64,000 bases of DNA from Nocardioidaceae bacterium SCSIO 66511 (GTDB taxonomy: Bacteria; Actinomycetota; Actinomycetes; Propionibacteriales; Nocardioidaceae), in assembly GCA_023100825.1 (NCBI GenBank), contig CP095846.1:2790001-2854000 (forward strand). The letters run 5' to 3'. The notes under the pieces were generated by a model that ran no database searches, was not told the origin of the DNA, and was given only the letters and a program-made list of their open reading frames with translations. A program made the translations under genes and the position numbers. This document shows positions 9,252-18,185 of this stretch, one piece after another; position 1 is the first letter of the stretch, and the number at the start of each line of letters is the position of its first letter.

Positions 9252-10256
9252 CTAACTCCCCTGTTGGAGTACGCGCCGCAACACCGTCGCCGCGCGTTCG
9301 GCCTCTCCGGTGCTCACATCGAGGTGAGTGAGCAGTCGTACGGTGCGGGGATCGATCGCGCCGACCAGAACCCCCTCGGCTCGCGCGGCGTCAACGACCG
9401 CTTTCGAGTCTGCGCAGCGTACGACCACGACGTTGGACTCGACAGACGCGGGATCGACACCGCACGCCTCGGCGATGAGCCGCGCGTTCGCATGATCGTC
9501 GGCAAGGCGGTCGATGTGGTGGTCGAGCGCGTACTGTCCGGCGGCCGCCAGCACGCCGGCCTGCCGCCATGCGGCGCCGACTCGCCGACGCCACTCACGC
9601 GCCTGGGCGATGTGGTCGTGCGAGCCGATGACGAGCGAGCCGACGGGTGCACCGAGCCCCTTCGACAGGCAGACCGCGACCACGTCGGCCACAGCGCCGT
9701 AGTCGCGCAGAGGTGTGCCGGTGGCGACGTGGGCGTTCCAGATGCGCGCTCCGTCGAGGTGAACGGCCAGATTGTGCTTGTCGGCGAGCGCGCGTACCTC
9801 CTGCAGCGACTCGATCGGGTGGACGAGCCCGCCTGCGAAGTTGTGGGTGGTCTCGACGGAGATCGTCGCGGTGTTGACGAAGTACGAAGACCCGCTTGCC
9901 ACCAAGGACTCGATATCGGCGACCTCGGCGAGACCGCGCGGGTGTGACCATGTGCGCGTCGTCGCACCGCCGACGACCGCGTGCGCACCGGACTCTGCAC
10001 GTACGATGTGCGCCTGCGAGTCGCACAGGATGTCCGAGCCAAGCGGTGAGACCGCTTGTACGGCAAGGAGATTGGCAAGGCTTCCGGATACGCAGTAGAG
10101 CGCGGCCTCGTGGCCGAACAGCTCGGCGACTCGCTGCTCGAGAGCGTTGACCGAAGGGTCCTCGCCATACACATCGTCGCCGACGTCGGCGCCGGCCATT
10201 GCTGCGCGCATCGCATCGGTCGGCTTGGTCACGGTGTCGCTGCGAAGATCGATCAT
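9252..10256 (-). CDS. ltaE: Low-specificity threonine aldolase (PLP)
   Basis: A 334-residue fold-type I PLP enzyme. It opens with [16 protein letters not shown], the hallmark of threonine aldolases, followed by [15 protein letters not shown]. The PLP lysine is in [12 protein letters not shown]. It would cleave L-threonine or allo-threonine to glycine and acetaldehyde. Its ATG overlaps the stop of the upstream pyridoxal kinase gene (ATGA at 10253-10256), so the two are probably translationally coupled. That links supply of the cofactor to a PLP enzyme. Confidence 0.9.
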   Translation of the reverse strand: MIDLRSDTVTKPTDAMRAAMAGADVGDDVYGEDPSVNALEQRVAELFGHEAALYCVSGSLANLLAVQAVSPLGSDILCDSQAHIVRAESGAHAVVGGATTRTWSHPRGLAEVADIESLVASGSSYFVNTATISVETTHNFAGGLVHPIESLQEVRALADKHNLAVHLDGARIWNAHVATGTPLRDYGAVADVVAVCLSKGLGAPVGSLVIGSHDHIAQAREWRRRVGAAWRQAGVLAAAGQYALDHHIDRLADDHANARLIAEACGVDPASVESNVVVVRCADSKAVVDAARAEGVLVGAIDPRTVRLLTHLDVSTGEAERAATVLRRVLQQGS

Positions 10257-11107
10257 GCGAGCTCCTCGACCTCGAACTCCTCAGGTGGGTCGGCGATCCG
10301 GTCCTGCGCGGCGATCAGCTCCATTTCGGTCGAGCCGGTCTTCGCTGTGACCTCGAGTACGCCGTAGACAGCCGACGCCGTTCTTCGCAGCGCACTTCGT
10401 ACGTCGGGGCCGTGCAGGAGGTTCGCGAGGAACAACGCGGCCGTCGCGTCGCCTGAACCGCTGACCGTCGCGATCTCGAGTTTCGGTGTGCGCACGAGGT
10501 GCGCGCCGGCATCGGAGACGGCGAGCATGCCCATCTGGTCGGGGGCGATGTCGGGACCCTCGACGGAGGTGACGAGGACGGTGCTTGGTCCGCTCTCGCG
10601 GACGATCTGCGCGGCGGCGACGACGTCATCGATCGACTCGGCCGGATGCGAGGCGAGGAACTCCAACTCGAACTGGTTCGGAGTCGTCACATCGGCCACC
10701 GGCAGCAGCTGGTCACGCATGAACTCCGGGATGCCCGGGCGTACGTAGAACCCGCACCAGCGATCGCCCATCACCGGGTCGGCGCAGTAGATCGCCTCCG
10801 GGCTGGCCGCCTTGACCGCGCGTACGGTGTCGACGACCACCGAGCCGACATCCTCGGCGCCCTGGTAACCGGAGAGGACGGCGTCGAGCCGGCCGAAGAC
10901 CCCCCGCTCACGTACTCCGTCGACGATCGCTGCGACGTCGGCCGCAGGCAGCACCGGACCCTTCCAGTCGCCGTAACCCGTGTGGTTGGAGAACGCGACC
11001 GTGTTGACCGGCCATACCTCGATGCCGAGACGCTGCAGCGGAAACACCGCCGCGCTGTTGCCGACGTGGCCGTACGCGACCGCGGACTGGATGGAGAGGA
11101 TCTGCAC
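10253..11107 (-). CDS. pdxY: Pyridoxal kinase
   Basis: A 284-residue ribokinase-fold kinase of the PdxY type, phosphorylating pyridoxal to PLP. The N-terminus from GTG 11107 reads [19 protein letters not shown], matching the PdxY start, and [11 protein letters not shown] follows. The C-terminal anion hole [15 protein letters not shown] is present. An ATG at 11131 is also in frame, but it overlaps the start codon of the divergent gene, so GTG is preferred. The stop overlaps the ltaE start. Confidence 0.9.
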   Translation of the reverse strand: MQILSIQSAVAYGHVGNSAAVFPLQRLGIEVWPVNTVAFSNHTGYGDWKGPVLPAADVAAIVDGVRERGVFGRLDAVLSGYQGAEDVGSVVVDTVRAVKAASPEAIYCADPVMGDRWCGFYVRPGIPEFMRDQLLPVADVTTPNQFELEFLASHPAESIDDVVAAAQIVRESGPSTVLVTSVEGPDIAPDQMGMLAVSDAGAHLVRTPKLEIATVSGSGDATAALFLANLLHGPDVRSALRRTASAVYGVLEVTAKTGSTEMELIAAQDRIADPPEEFEVEELA

Positions 11108-11129
11108 GAGAACAATGTACGGTCGGCCC

Positions 11130-11663
11130 ATGACTGCGCCGCGCATCGCACCCGGAACACGCCGCGACATCGGACTCGTCAACCACGCGATCTGCTGGGT
11201 GAGCGGACGGGTGACCGGTACGAACCCGCCGAACCTCTTCACCACCCTCGGACGCTGCCGCGGCCTGTTTCGAGGCTGGATGTGGTACTCGTCGAAGCTG
11301 ATGCCGTTCGGTCGCCTGTCCCGCCGCGAGACCGAGCTGATGATCCTGCGCATCGCCCATCTGCGCGGCAGCGAATACGAGTTCACCCATCACGTACGCC
11401 TTGGCCGGCGCGCGGGCGTACGCCCCGACGACGTCGAGCGGGTGCAGGCCGGGCCGGACGCCGACGGCTGGAGCGAACGCGAACGCGCGCTGCTGCGCGG
11501 TATCGACGAGCTGTCCGCCGACCGCGACATCTCCGACGACACCTGGAAGGCACTTCGTACCCAGCTGAGCGAACCCGAGTGCATCGAGCTGGTCATGCTC
11601 AGCGGTCAGTACGAGTCGCTCGCGACGACGATCTCGACTCTGCGCATCCAAACCGACCGCTGA
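11130..11663 (+). CDS. Carboxymuconolactone decarboxylase-like protein
   Basis: A 177-residue helical protein of the CMD/AhpD superfamily. The core LSRRETELMILRIAHLRGSEYE and then FTHHVRLGRRAGV fits the family fold. The peroxidase CxxC pair of AhpD is absent, so a thiol peroxidase role is unlikely. The start at 11130 sits back-to-back with pdxY; the region between start codons is only about 22 bp. The TGA stop is part of the first CTGACACGCGA repeat unit of the downstream intergenic array. Confidence 0.75.
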   Translation: MTAPRIAPGTRRDIGLVNHAICWVSGRVTGTNPPNLFTTLGRCRGLFRGWMWYSSKLMPFGRLSRRETELMILRIAHLRGSEYEFTHHVRLGRRAGVRPDDVERVQAGPDADGWSERERALLRGIDELSADRDISDDTWKALRTQLSEPECIELVMLSGQYESLATTISTLRIQTDR

Positions 11664-11785
11664 CACGCGAGAAACACCACACTGACACGCGAGAAGTATC
11701 GGCCTGACACGCGAGTATCGAGTGCGGAACCCGCGTGTGACCGTAGTCGTTGTCGCGTGTCAGCGTGACAGTTGTCGCGTGTCAG
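11660..11785. repeat. Palindromic array of CTGACACGCGA units, 22-bp phased
   Basis: CTGACACGCGA occurs at 11660-11670, 11682-11692 and 11704-11714. Its reverse complement occurs at 11753-11763 and 11775-11785, with a degenerate copy at 11731-11741. All neighbouring same-strand copies are exactly 22 bp apart, and the two halves mirror about 11722/11723. The 11-bp spacers are not conserved. The outermost copies contain the stop codons of both flanking convergent genes (11661-11663 and 11782-11784). The same word recurs near 30.9 kb. Confidence 0.9.
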
Positions 11786-13116
11786 CGCTGGGCGAGCATC
11801 TCGGCGACGAGGAACGCCAACTCCAGCGACTGCGCGCGGTTCAGCCGCGGATCGCAGAGCGTCTCGTACCGATGCGACAGATCGGCGGCCGACAGGGCTG
11901 CCCCGCCGCCGACACACTCGGTGACGTCGTCGCCGGTCAGCTCGACATGCATGCCGCCCGGCCAGGTGCCGAGCGCACGATGCACCTCGAAGAAGCCGCG
12001 CACCTCGTCGATGACATCGTCGAACTCGCGGGTCTTGAAGCCGTTCTCGGTCTCGAAGGTGTTGCCGTGCATCGGATCGCACACCCAGGCGACCTGGACG
12101 CCGGACGCCGTGACCTTCTCCACCAGCTCGGGCAGCCGGTCGCGGATCTTGCCGGCGCCCATCCGGGTGATGAAAGTGAGCCGACCCGGCTCGCGATTCG
12201 GATCGAGCTTCTCGGCGAGAGCAATGGCATCGTCGGCGCTCGTCGTCGGGCCGAGCTTCACGCCGATCGGGTTGGCCACCTTGCTGAGTAGCTCCACATG
12301 GGCGCCGTCGAGCTGGCGCGTACGCTCACCGATCCACAGGAAGTGGCCGGACACGTCGTACGGCTTCTGGGTACGCGAGTCGATCCGCGTCATCGCATGC
12401 TCGTACTCGAGCACCAGCGCCTCATGCGAGGAGTGGAAGTCGACGGTGTGGAACTCGTCGGGGTTGGCGCCACAGGCCTCCATGAACGCCAGCGCACGGT
12501 CGATGTCGGCACCGATGCGCTCGTAGCGCTGACCGACCGGGCTGGTGCGCACGAAGTCGGTGTTCCACTCGTGCATCTGGCGCAGGTCGGCGTAGCCGCC
12601 GGTGACGAACGCACGCGTGAGGTTCAGCGTCGCGGCCGACGCATGGTAGACCTCGACGAGCCGCTGTGGGTCGTGCGCACGCGCCTCCGCGGTGAACGGG
12701 AAGCCGTTGACCGCGTCGCCGCGGTACGCGGGCAGAGTGACACCGTCGCGGGTCTCCGTGTCGCTGGAGCGCGGCTTCGCGTACTGGCCGGCCATCCGGC
12801 CGAGCTTGACGACCGGCACGCTCGCCGCGTACGTCAGGACGACCGCCATCGAAAGCAGCACCCGCAGCTTGTTGCGGACGTTCTCCGCGGTCACGCCATC
12901 GAAGGTCTCCGCGCAGTCGCCACCCTGGAGCAAAAACGACTTACCGGCCGCAACCGCCGCGAGCTTCTCGCGTAGGTTGTCGCACTCGCCGGCAAAGACG
13001 AGCGGCGGCATGCTCTGCAAACGACCGGTCACGGCCTCGACGGCGTCGTGATCGGCGTAGGTCGGCTGCTGCGCAGCGCCGAGCGCGCGCAGGTCGGACA
13101 GGGATGGGATCGTCAC
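11782..13116 (-). CDS. aroG: Class II 3-deoxy-7-phosphoheptulonate synthase
   Basis: A 444-residue class II DAHP synthase, the first step of the shikimate pathway (PEP plus erythrose 4-phosphate). The segments PPLVFAGECDNLREKLA, LLQGGDCAETF (metal Cys), KLGRMAGQYAKPRS, FHSSHEALVLEYE and WVCDPMHGNTFE are characteristic of this family. The length matches plant and mycobacterial enzymes. It is monocistronic by spacing, with convergent repeats downstream. Allosteric control by aromatic amino acids is known in the family but not visible here. Confidence 0.96.
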   Translation of the reverse strand: MTIPSLSDLRALGAAQQPTYADHDAVEAVTGRLQSMPPLVFAGECDNLREKLAAVAAGKSFLLQGGDCAETFDGVTAENVRNKLRVLLSMAVVLTYAASVPVVKLGRMAGQYAKPRSSDTETRDGVTLPAYRGDAVNGFPFTAEARAHDPQRLVEVYHASAATLNLTRAFVTGGYADLRQMHEWNTDFVRTSPVGQRYERIGADIDRALAFMEACGANPDEFHTVDFHSSHEALVLEYEHAMTRIDSRTQKPYDVSGHFLWIGERTRQLDGAHVELLSKVANPIGVKLGPTTSADDAIALAEKLDPNREPGRLTFITRMGAGKIRDRLPELVEKVTASGVQVAWVCDPMHGNTFETENGFKTREFDDVIDEVRGFFEVHRALGTWPGGMHVELTGDDVTECVGGGAALSAADLSHRYETLCDPRLNRAQSLELAFLVAEMLAQR

Positions 13117-13176
13117 CCCCCTAGCCTACGGGAGAACCGACGAGCGGCCGGGCCGGTCCATCCACTGAGCGGCACG

Positions 13177-14229
13177 TCACGCCGTAGGCGCCTCACCCAA
13201 CCTCAGCGTACGTCCGAGCGGATCGGTCTCGACCTCGACGCCGAGTGGCAACACCCACTGCGGGTCGGTGTGTCCGAAGTCGAGGTTCGTCACGATCGGG
13301 AGGTCCGTCGCGCCGAACTCCCCGACGACCACATCGACGATCGACGCGTCGAGCTGAGTCTTCTCGTCGTCGGAGTACGAACGTGCCCGACCGAACCAGA
13401 GTGCCGCCAGCTGATCGAACGCACCCTGTGAGCCGTAGTTGCGCAGCCAGTAACGCACGCTGGCCAGACTCGGCTTCTCTTCGGACGTCTCCAGAAACAG
13501 CACGCGGTCGCGCCACCAGGACGGGTCGGCGTTCGGCCACCAGCGCGTTCCCTTGAGGAACTCCAGAACCTCGATGCAGCCGCCGAACAACCTGCCCCGG
13601 GTCGTACGCGCGGCTCCGAGCCAGTGCCAACCATCATGCGGCCGCAGGCCGACCACCTCGGCCGCCCGCTTGGGATCTGCCCAGTCGGAGTTCGTCTCGG
13701 TCCACCGCTCGAACTCCGGCAGCTCGTACCCGGCACCTGCCTCGCCGAGCAGCATCGCCCGGGCATGTTCCAGCGCATCGCCGAACGTGCCGAGCTGGGC
13801 GAACCCCGACATCACCGACGGACCGTTGTACGTGACAAGACCAGCCAGGTGGTACGCGACCAGCTGCGCATCGGTATCGGAGTAGCCGAGCACGATCTTC
13901 GGGTTGGCCACCGCGAGATCGGTGTCGAGCCACGGCAGGATGCGTACCGAGTCGTCTCCGCCGATGGTCGAGATGATCGCGCGGATCGAGTCGTCGGCGA
14001 ACAGCTCGTTCATCGTCTCCGCGCGCAGGCGAGGGGCGCCGGCCAGCTCGTCGGCGGGCATCCGAGCCGTACGCGCCTCGACCACCTCGAGCCCGAGGTG
14101 GTCGCGCAGGATGCCGAGCCCTGCCTCGTGCGGGGCGGGCAGCACGCTCGGCCCACCCCACGACGACGAAACCACCGCTACGCGGTCACCCGCCCGCAGC
14201 GCCGGCGGCTTGACGTACCCGGACGCCAT
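13177..14229 (-). CDS. S66-family peptidase (LD-carboxypeptidase-like)
   Basis: A 350-residue protein from ATG 14229. It has the S66 layout: an N-terminal ALRAGDRVAVVSSSWGGP, then STIGGDD and the nucleophile Ser117 in GYSDTD. Later come ETSEEKPSLASVRYWLRNYG and the C-terminal TNLDFGHTDP with the catalytic His. Relatives are cytosolic L,D-carboxypeptidases of murein recycling or microcin-C self-immunity proteins; the sequence does not decide between them. Its start codon overlaps the stop of the upstream phosphofructokinase gene (ATGA), implying translational coupling. Confidence 0.88.
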   Translation of the reverse strand: MASGYVKPPALRAGDRVAVVSSSWGGPSVLPAPHEAGLGILRDHLGLEVVEARTARMPADELAGAPRLRAETMNELFADDSIRAIISTIGGDDSVRILPWLDTDLAVANPKIVLGYSDTDAQLVAYHLAGLVTYNGPSVMSGFAQLGTFGDALEHARAMLLGEAGAGYELPEFERWTETNSDWADPKRAAEVVGLRPHDGWHWLGAARTTRGRLFGGCIEVLEFLKGTRWWPNADPSWWRDRVLFLETSEEKPSLASVRYWLRNYGSQGAFDQLAALWFGRARSYSDDEKTQLDASIVDVVVGEFGATDLPIVTNLDFGHTDPQWVLPLGVEVETDPLGRTLRLGEAPTA

Positions 14230-15254
14230 CAGCCGAACAACACCTCGGCCTCTTCGTACAGCTCCGGGCGTACGGTCTTCAGCTCGCCCGTGCCCTCCTT
14301 GAGCTCGACGCGCTCGATCTCCGTGCCGTGCAGGGCGACCATCTTGCCGAAGTCGCCGTCGTGCACCGCCTGGATCGCATGCAGTCCGAACCTGGTGGCG
14401 AGCCAGCGGTCGAACGCCGTCGGCGTACCGCCGCGCTGCACGTGGCCGAGCACGACTGCCCGCGCCTCCTTGCCGGTGCGCTCCTCGATCTCGCCCGCAA
14501 GCCGATCGCCGATGCCGCCGAGGCGTACGTGGCCGAAGGCGTCCTTCTCGCCCGCCTGCAGTGTCATCGTGCCCTCGGCCGGTGTGGCGCCTTCGGCGAC
14601 GACGACGATCGGCGAGTACCTGGTGGCGAAACGGCTCTCGACCTGCGCGCACACCTTCTCGATGTCGAACGGCCGCTCCGGGATCAAGATGATGTTGGCG
14701 CCGCCGGCCAGCCCGCTGTGCAACGCGATCCAGCCCGCGTGGCGACCCATCACCTCGATCACGAGTACGCGATGGTGCGACTCGGCGGTCGTGTGCAGGC
14801 GGTCGATCGCCTCGGTCGCGATGTTCACGGCCGTGTCGAAGCCGAACGTGAAGTCGGTGCCGGACAGGTCGTTGTCGATGGTCTTGGGTACGCCGACCAC
14901 GTTGACGCCGAGCTCGGCGAGCTTGGTCGCGACGCCGAGGGTGTCCTCACCGCCGATCGCCACGAGGGCGTCGATGCCGCCCTCCTCGAGGTTCGCCTTG
15001 ATCCGCTCGACACCGCCCTCGATGCCGAACGGATTGGTACGCGATGAGCCGAGCACGGTGCCGCCACGCGGGAGGATGCCGCGCACCTCGTCGACACCCA
15101 GCGGTGTCGTGTCGTTCTCCAGCGGCCCGCGCCAGCCGTCGCGGAACCCGACGAACTCCATGTCGAACTCGGCGACGCCCTTACGCACCACCGCGCGGAT
15201 CACCGCATTCAGGCCGGGGCAGTCGCCGCCACCGGTCAGGACTCCAACTCGCAC
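14229..15254 (-). CDS. pfkA: 6-phosphofructokinase, residues of the PPi-dependent type
   Basis: A 341-residue group A phosphofructokinase. The active-site segments are GGGDCPGLNA, GGEDT (101-105), PKTIDND (123-129) and MGRHAGW. Position 104 is Asp and position 124 is Lys. In this family Gly104 favours ATP, while Asp104 with Lys124 is the signature of pyrophosphate-dependent enzymes such as that of Amycolatopsis methanolica. It therefore probably runs a reversible PPi reaction. It is coupled to the S66 peptidase gene by a 4-bp ATGA overlap. Confidence 0.93.
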   Translation of the reverse strand: MRVGVLTGGGDCPGLNAVIRAVVRKGVAEFDMEFVGFRDGWRGPLENDTTPLGVDEVRGILPRGGTVLGSSRTNPFGIEGGVERIKANLEEGGIDALVAIGGEDTLGVATKLAELGVNVVGVPKTIDNDLSGTDFTFGFDTAVNIATEAIDRLHTTAESHHRVLVIEVMGRHAGWIALHSGLAGGANIILIPERPFDIEKVCAQVESRFATRYSPIVVVAEGATPAEGTMTLQAGEKDAFGHVRLGGIGDRLAGEIEERTGKEARAVVLGHVQRGGTPTAFDRWLATRFGLHAIQAVHDGDFGKMVALHGTEIERVELKEGTGELKTVRPELYEEAEVLFG

Positions 15255-15318
15255 GCTTGCTCCTCAGTCTCGTTTCGGTCGTGCGGCAGCCTATACGTTG
15301 TCGGTCACAACAAAAAGG

Positions 15319-15338
15319 CCTGCGCGTGCGTACGCAGG
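15319..15338 (-). terminator. Rho-independent terminator after the response regulator gene
   Basis: Read on minus, CCTGCG and CGCAGG (6-bp stem, 8-nt loop) are followed by CCTTTTTGTTG, a true U-tract. It lies 10 nt past the stop of the response regulator at 15348. This is one of the few classical intrinsic terminators in the window. Confidence 0.75.
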
Positions 15339-15347
15339 AGTAGATCC

Positions 15348-15983
15348 TCAGTCGTCGATGCCGTGCTCGATCGCGTACCGGACGAGCTCGGCTCGGTTGT
15401 GCAGTTGCAGCTTGCGCAGGGTGTTCTGTACGTGGTTCTGAACGGTGCGGTGGCTGAGTACGAGTCGCTCCGCGATCTGTCTGTACGCAAGGCCTTTCGC
15501 AACCAGACGCAACACCTCGGTCTCGCGTTCGGTGAGCACTGGCGCATCGGGTTCGTCGGCCGGCGACGCCTCGGAGAGGCGGCGGTACTCCCCCAGCACC
15601 AGCCCGGCCAGGCCCGGAGTGAACACCGCCTCGCCGACGGCGACCTTGCCGACGGCCTCGACGAGCGCCTCCTTCGACGCCGACTTCACCAGGTAGCCGG
15701 TGGCACCGGCCTTCACCGCCTCGAGCACGTCGGACTGCTCTCCCGACGCCGACAGCACGAGTACGCGTACGTCGGTGGCGAGCGCCGCCGTGACCGCGAC
15801 GCCGTCGGGCTCGGGGATGTTCAGATCGAGGACGAGCACGTCGGGAGTCGTCGCGCGTGCCCGCGCAATCGCCTCGCGCCCGTCGGCGGCGGTGGCGACC
15901 ACGTCGTACCCCGACTCCGCCAGATCGCGCGCAACACCGTCTCGCCACATCGGATGGTCGTCGACCACCATCACCCGCACCAT
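15348..15983 (-). CDS. NarL/LuxR-type response regulator
   Basis: A 211-residue regulator. The receiver domain carries Asp8/Asp9, the phosphorylation site Asp53 (VLVLDLN) and Lys100 (GYLVKSAS). A LuxR-type HTH fills the C-terminus (LTERETEVLRLVAKG to VQNHVQNTLRKL). It lies 102 bp downstream of a membrane histidine kinase of MacS type and is its likely partner. The intergenic hairpin at 16019-16101 may lower its expression relative to the kinase. Its target genes are not evident. Confidence 0.93.
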   Translation of the reverse strand: MVRVMVVDDHPMWRDGVARDLAESGYDVVATAADGREAIARARATTPDVLVLDLNIPEPDGVAVTAALATDVRVLVLSASGEQSDVLEAVKAGATGYLVKSASKEALVEAVGKVAVGEAVFTPGLAGLVLGEYRRLSEASPADEPDAPVLTERETEVLRLVAKGLAYRQIAERLVLSHRTVQNHVQNTLRKLQLHNRAELVRYAIEHGIDD

Positions 15984-16018
15984 GGCGCTCAGGCTAATGC
16001 CTGGCCACGCGTCGTACC

Positions 16019-16101
16019 CCCGCCCGCCCCGTGAGCATGACGTTCGAGTGCGGCGCGCCGGCGTGTCGCCGCGCGTACGTCCGGCTCACGGGGCGGGCGG
16101 G
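16019..16101 (-). promoter_or_regulatory. 18-bp inverted repeat between kinase and regulator genes
   Basis: CCCGCCCGCCCCGTGAGC at 16019-16036 is exactly complementary to 16084-16101, with a 47-nt loop that is itself GC-rich and self-complementary. The right arm covers the last codons and the stop of the histidine kinase. In RNA it would form a very stable stem, with no U-tract after it. It may be an attenuator, mRNA-stability element or processed junction. Confidence 0.75.
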
Positions 16102-17225
16102 AGCGGAATCGTGAACTCCCATTCGGTGCCCTCGCCCGGAGCGGTACGAAGGTCTGCGCGTCCGCCGAGATCATCGATCCGACCGCGGATCGAGCGGGCG
16201 ACGCCCATCCGGCCGGATCCCGCGGCCTGCTCGAGGCGACCCTCGACGATGCCCGGGCCGTCATCGCGCACCGAGACGATCACGGAGCCGGAATCCTCCT
16301 CCAGGAAGACCCACGCGGGCGCGCCGACACCGACATGCACGTCGACGTTGGACAGACAGGCGCGTACGACCGCGACCACGGTCTCCACGAAGTCGGCCGG
16401 TGCTTCGAGCGCGCGAGCGGGAGTCGCCACGGAGACGGTCGCCGACGCGAGTGCACCGAGCGACGCGACGAGGTCGGCTCGCCCGCGTACGGGTGCGCGC
16501 TCGCTCGCCGAGGCCTGGATCAGCCCGCGCAGGGCACCTTCCTGCTCACCCGCGAGGCGGCCGAGCTCGGCGAGGTCGCCGCCGTGCTCGGACCCGCGCC
16601 GCTGCATCAGCGCGAGAACCTGCAGCACGCCATCGTGCACCGCCCGAGCGAGCCGCTCGCGTTCCTGTGTCGCGGCGATTCGTCGCTCGGCATCCGCTCT
16701 CCACCGCGCCGACGTACGAAGCGTGGTCGCGACGTAGCCGACGGTGAGCCCTGCGAGTACGAGCAGGAAGACGTTGCCGATCGTCGACGCGGTCACCTCC
16801 GGGCGCATCGTCACGTCGGCGGCACACATGACGACCGACGCTGCGAGCCCGCCGCGTACGCCCCATCGAATGGCCCAGGCGAGCACCGGCACGCTCACCC
16901 AGTACGACGTCAGCGTCGAGACGTGCTCGACCATCATGGCGTCGGTCGCGATGAACGGAGTCGTACGAAGCAGCACCAGCGTCACGACCAGATCGGACCC
17001 GAGCAGCAACGGCCCGCGTCGCGCAGGCTTCGCGTACAGCCAGGTGGCGAGCGCACTCCACGCGACCATCGCCACGATGACGGCCGCCGCACCGACGGGG
17101 CGGTCGAAGTCGTCGATACGTACGGCGTTGATGCCGCACGCGAACAGCAGCGTGACGACCCGCAGCACTGCGAGCGCACGGAACAACTGGTTGTCGACCG
17201 CCCGTTCGGCCGCCGCAGCCTTCAT
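16086..17225 (-). CDS. MacS-like membrane sensor histidine kinase
   Basis: A 379-residue sensor. Five or six hydrophobic helices fill residues 15-170 with no large extracellular loop, so it may sense membrane state. The HisKA_3-type phosphoacceptor is His197 in LARAVHDGVLQVLALMQRRG, and the ATPase N-box/G-box is VSVRDDGPGI near residue 320. The layout matches the MacS family of actinomycetes. It is 5 bp downstream of the acyltransferase gene and upstream of the LuxR-type regulator, so the three genes probably form one transcript. Confidence 0.88.
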   Translation of the reverse strand: MKAAAAERAVDNQLFRALAVLRVVTLLFACGINAVRIDDFDRPVGAAAVIVAMVAWSALATWLYAKPARRGPLLLGSDLVVTLVLLRTTPFIATDAMMVEHVSTLTSYWVSVPVLAWAIRWGVRGGLAASVVMCAADVTMRPEVTASTIGNVFLLVLAGLTVGYVATTLRTSARWRADAERRIAATQERERLARAVHDGVLQVLALMQRRGSEHGGDLAELGRLAGEQEGALRGLIQASASERAPVRGRADLVASLGALASATVSVATPARALEAPADFVETVVAVVRACLSNVDVHVGVGAPAWVFLEEDSGSVIVSVRDDGPGIVEGRLEQAAGSGRMGVARSIRGRIDDLGGRADLRTAPGEGTEWEFTIPLPPAP

Positions 17226-17230
17226 CGGCC

Positions 17231-18028
17231 CTACGAAGCGCGCTGGGTCGGCTCGGTGGGCGGGTCCTCCGGGTCTGCCTCGGCGACGGGAGTCTCGTCG
17301 TCCTGCTTGCTCTCGGCCTTGGCGTCCTGTTTGGCCTTCGCCTTGGCCGTCGTCGCGTACATGTCGACGTACTCCTGGTCGGACAGCCGCATGATCTCGT
17401 ACATGATCTCGTCGGTGATCGCGCGCAGGATGAAGCGGTCTTCCTCCATGCCTTCGTACCGGCTGAAGTCGAGCGGCTTGCCGAAGCGCACGCCCGGTCG
17501 GGCGAAGCGGCCGAACACCTTGCCCGGAGGAGCGACGACGTCGGTGTTCGTCACGGCGACCGGTATCACCGGCACCTTCGCCTCCAGCGCGAGTCGAGCG
17601 ACGCCGGTACGCCCGCGGTACAGCCGGCCGTCATGCGACCGGGTGCCCTCCGGGTAGATACCGCACACGTCGCCTTCGTTCAGCAGCCGCAGTTGGGTCT
17701 TGATCGCACCCTCGGCGGCGCGGCCGCTCGTACGGTCGATCGGCACCTGACCGGATCCGGAGAAGAACGTCTTCTGCAACCAGCCCTTCAGGCCGGTGCC
17801 CTCAAAGTACTCCGCCTTCGCCACGAACGTCACGCGACGCGGGATGACCAGCGGCATGAACAACCAGTCGCTGTACGACAGATGGTTGCTCGCGAGGATC
17901 GCGGGACCGTCCTCGGGCACATGCTCAGTGCCCTCGGCCCACGGACGGAACACGAGACGCAGCAGGGGCCCCAAGAAGATGAACTTGAGCATCCAGTAGA
18001 ACAACGACCCTCCTCCTTCGACGGGCAA
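17231..18028 (-). CDS. plsC: PlsC-family 1-acylglycerol-3-phosphate acyltransferase
   Basis: A 265-residue membrane-associated acyltransferase. An N-terminal hydrophobic segment precedes the catalytic HX4D motif (NHLSYSD, His49 to Asp54). The phosphate-binding YPEGTRS and the PVIPVAV strand follow. It transfers an acyl chain to lysophosphatidate or a related acceptor in phospholipid synthesis. A Lys/Asp/Glu-rich tail of about 40 residues extends past the family core. The ATG at 18028 is used; an internal Met13 is also possible. Confidence 0.88.
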   Translation of the reverse strand: MPVEGGGSLFYWMLKFIFLGPLLRLVFRPWAEGTEHVPEDGPAILASNHLSYSDWLFMPLVIPRRVTFVAKAEYFEGTGLKGWLQKTFFSGSGQVPIDRTSGRAAEGAIKTQLRLLNEGDVCGIYPEGTRSHDGRLYRGRTGVARLALEAKVPVIPVAVTNTDVVAPPGKVFGRFARPGVRFGKPLDFSRYEGMEEDRFILRAITDEIMYEIMRLSDQEYVDMYATTAKAKAKQDAKAESKQDDETPVAEADPEDPPTEPTQRAS

Positions 18029-18185
18029 ACACTACCTGTGTCCGCGCTCGCGGGCTGGTCACTGGTGAGGTTCGCGCCATCTGACGGGACGGGTATTGCC
18101 CGTCACCACCCGAGTGGGACCATAGGAGACAGCCATCCGTACTGTCGGCAGTCGACCGGCAGCTACCCCACCGAGGAGCCATGCC

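Noticed and set aside
11130-11663. AhpD-type peroxidase
   Set aside because: The CxxC catalytic pair is absent.
11660-11785. CRISPR-like array
   Set aside because: Units are 11 bp with 11-bp spacers, half are inverted, and no cas genes are present.
13624-15441. Long plus-strand open frame of 605 codons
   Set aside because: It is antisense to the S66 peptidase and pfkA genes, low-complexity and Ser/Arg/Pro-rich, a usual artefact of high GC.
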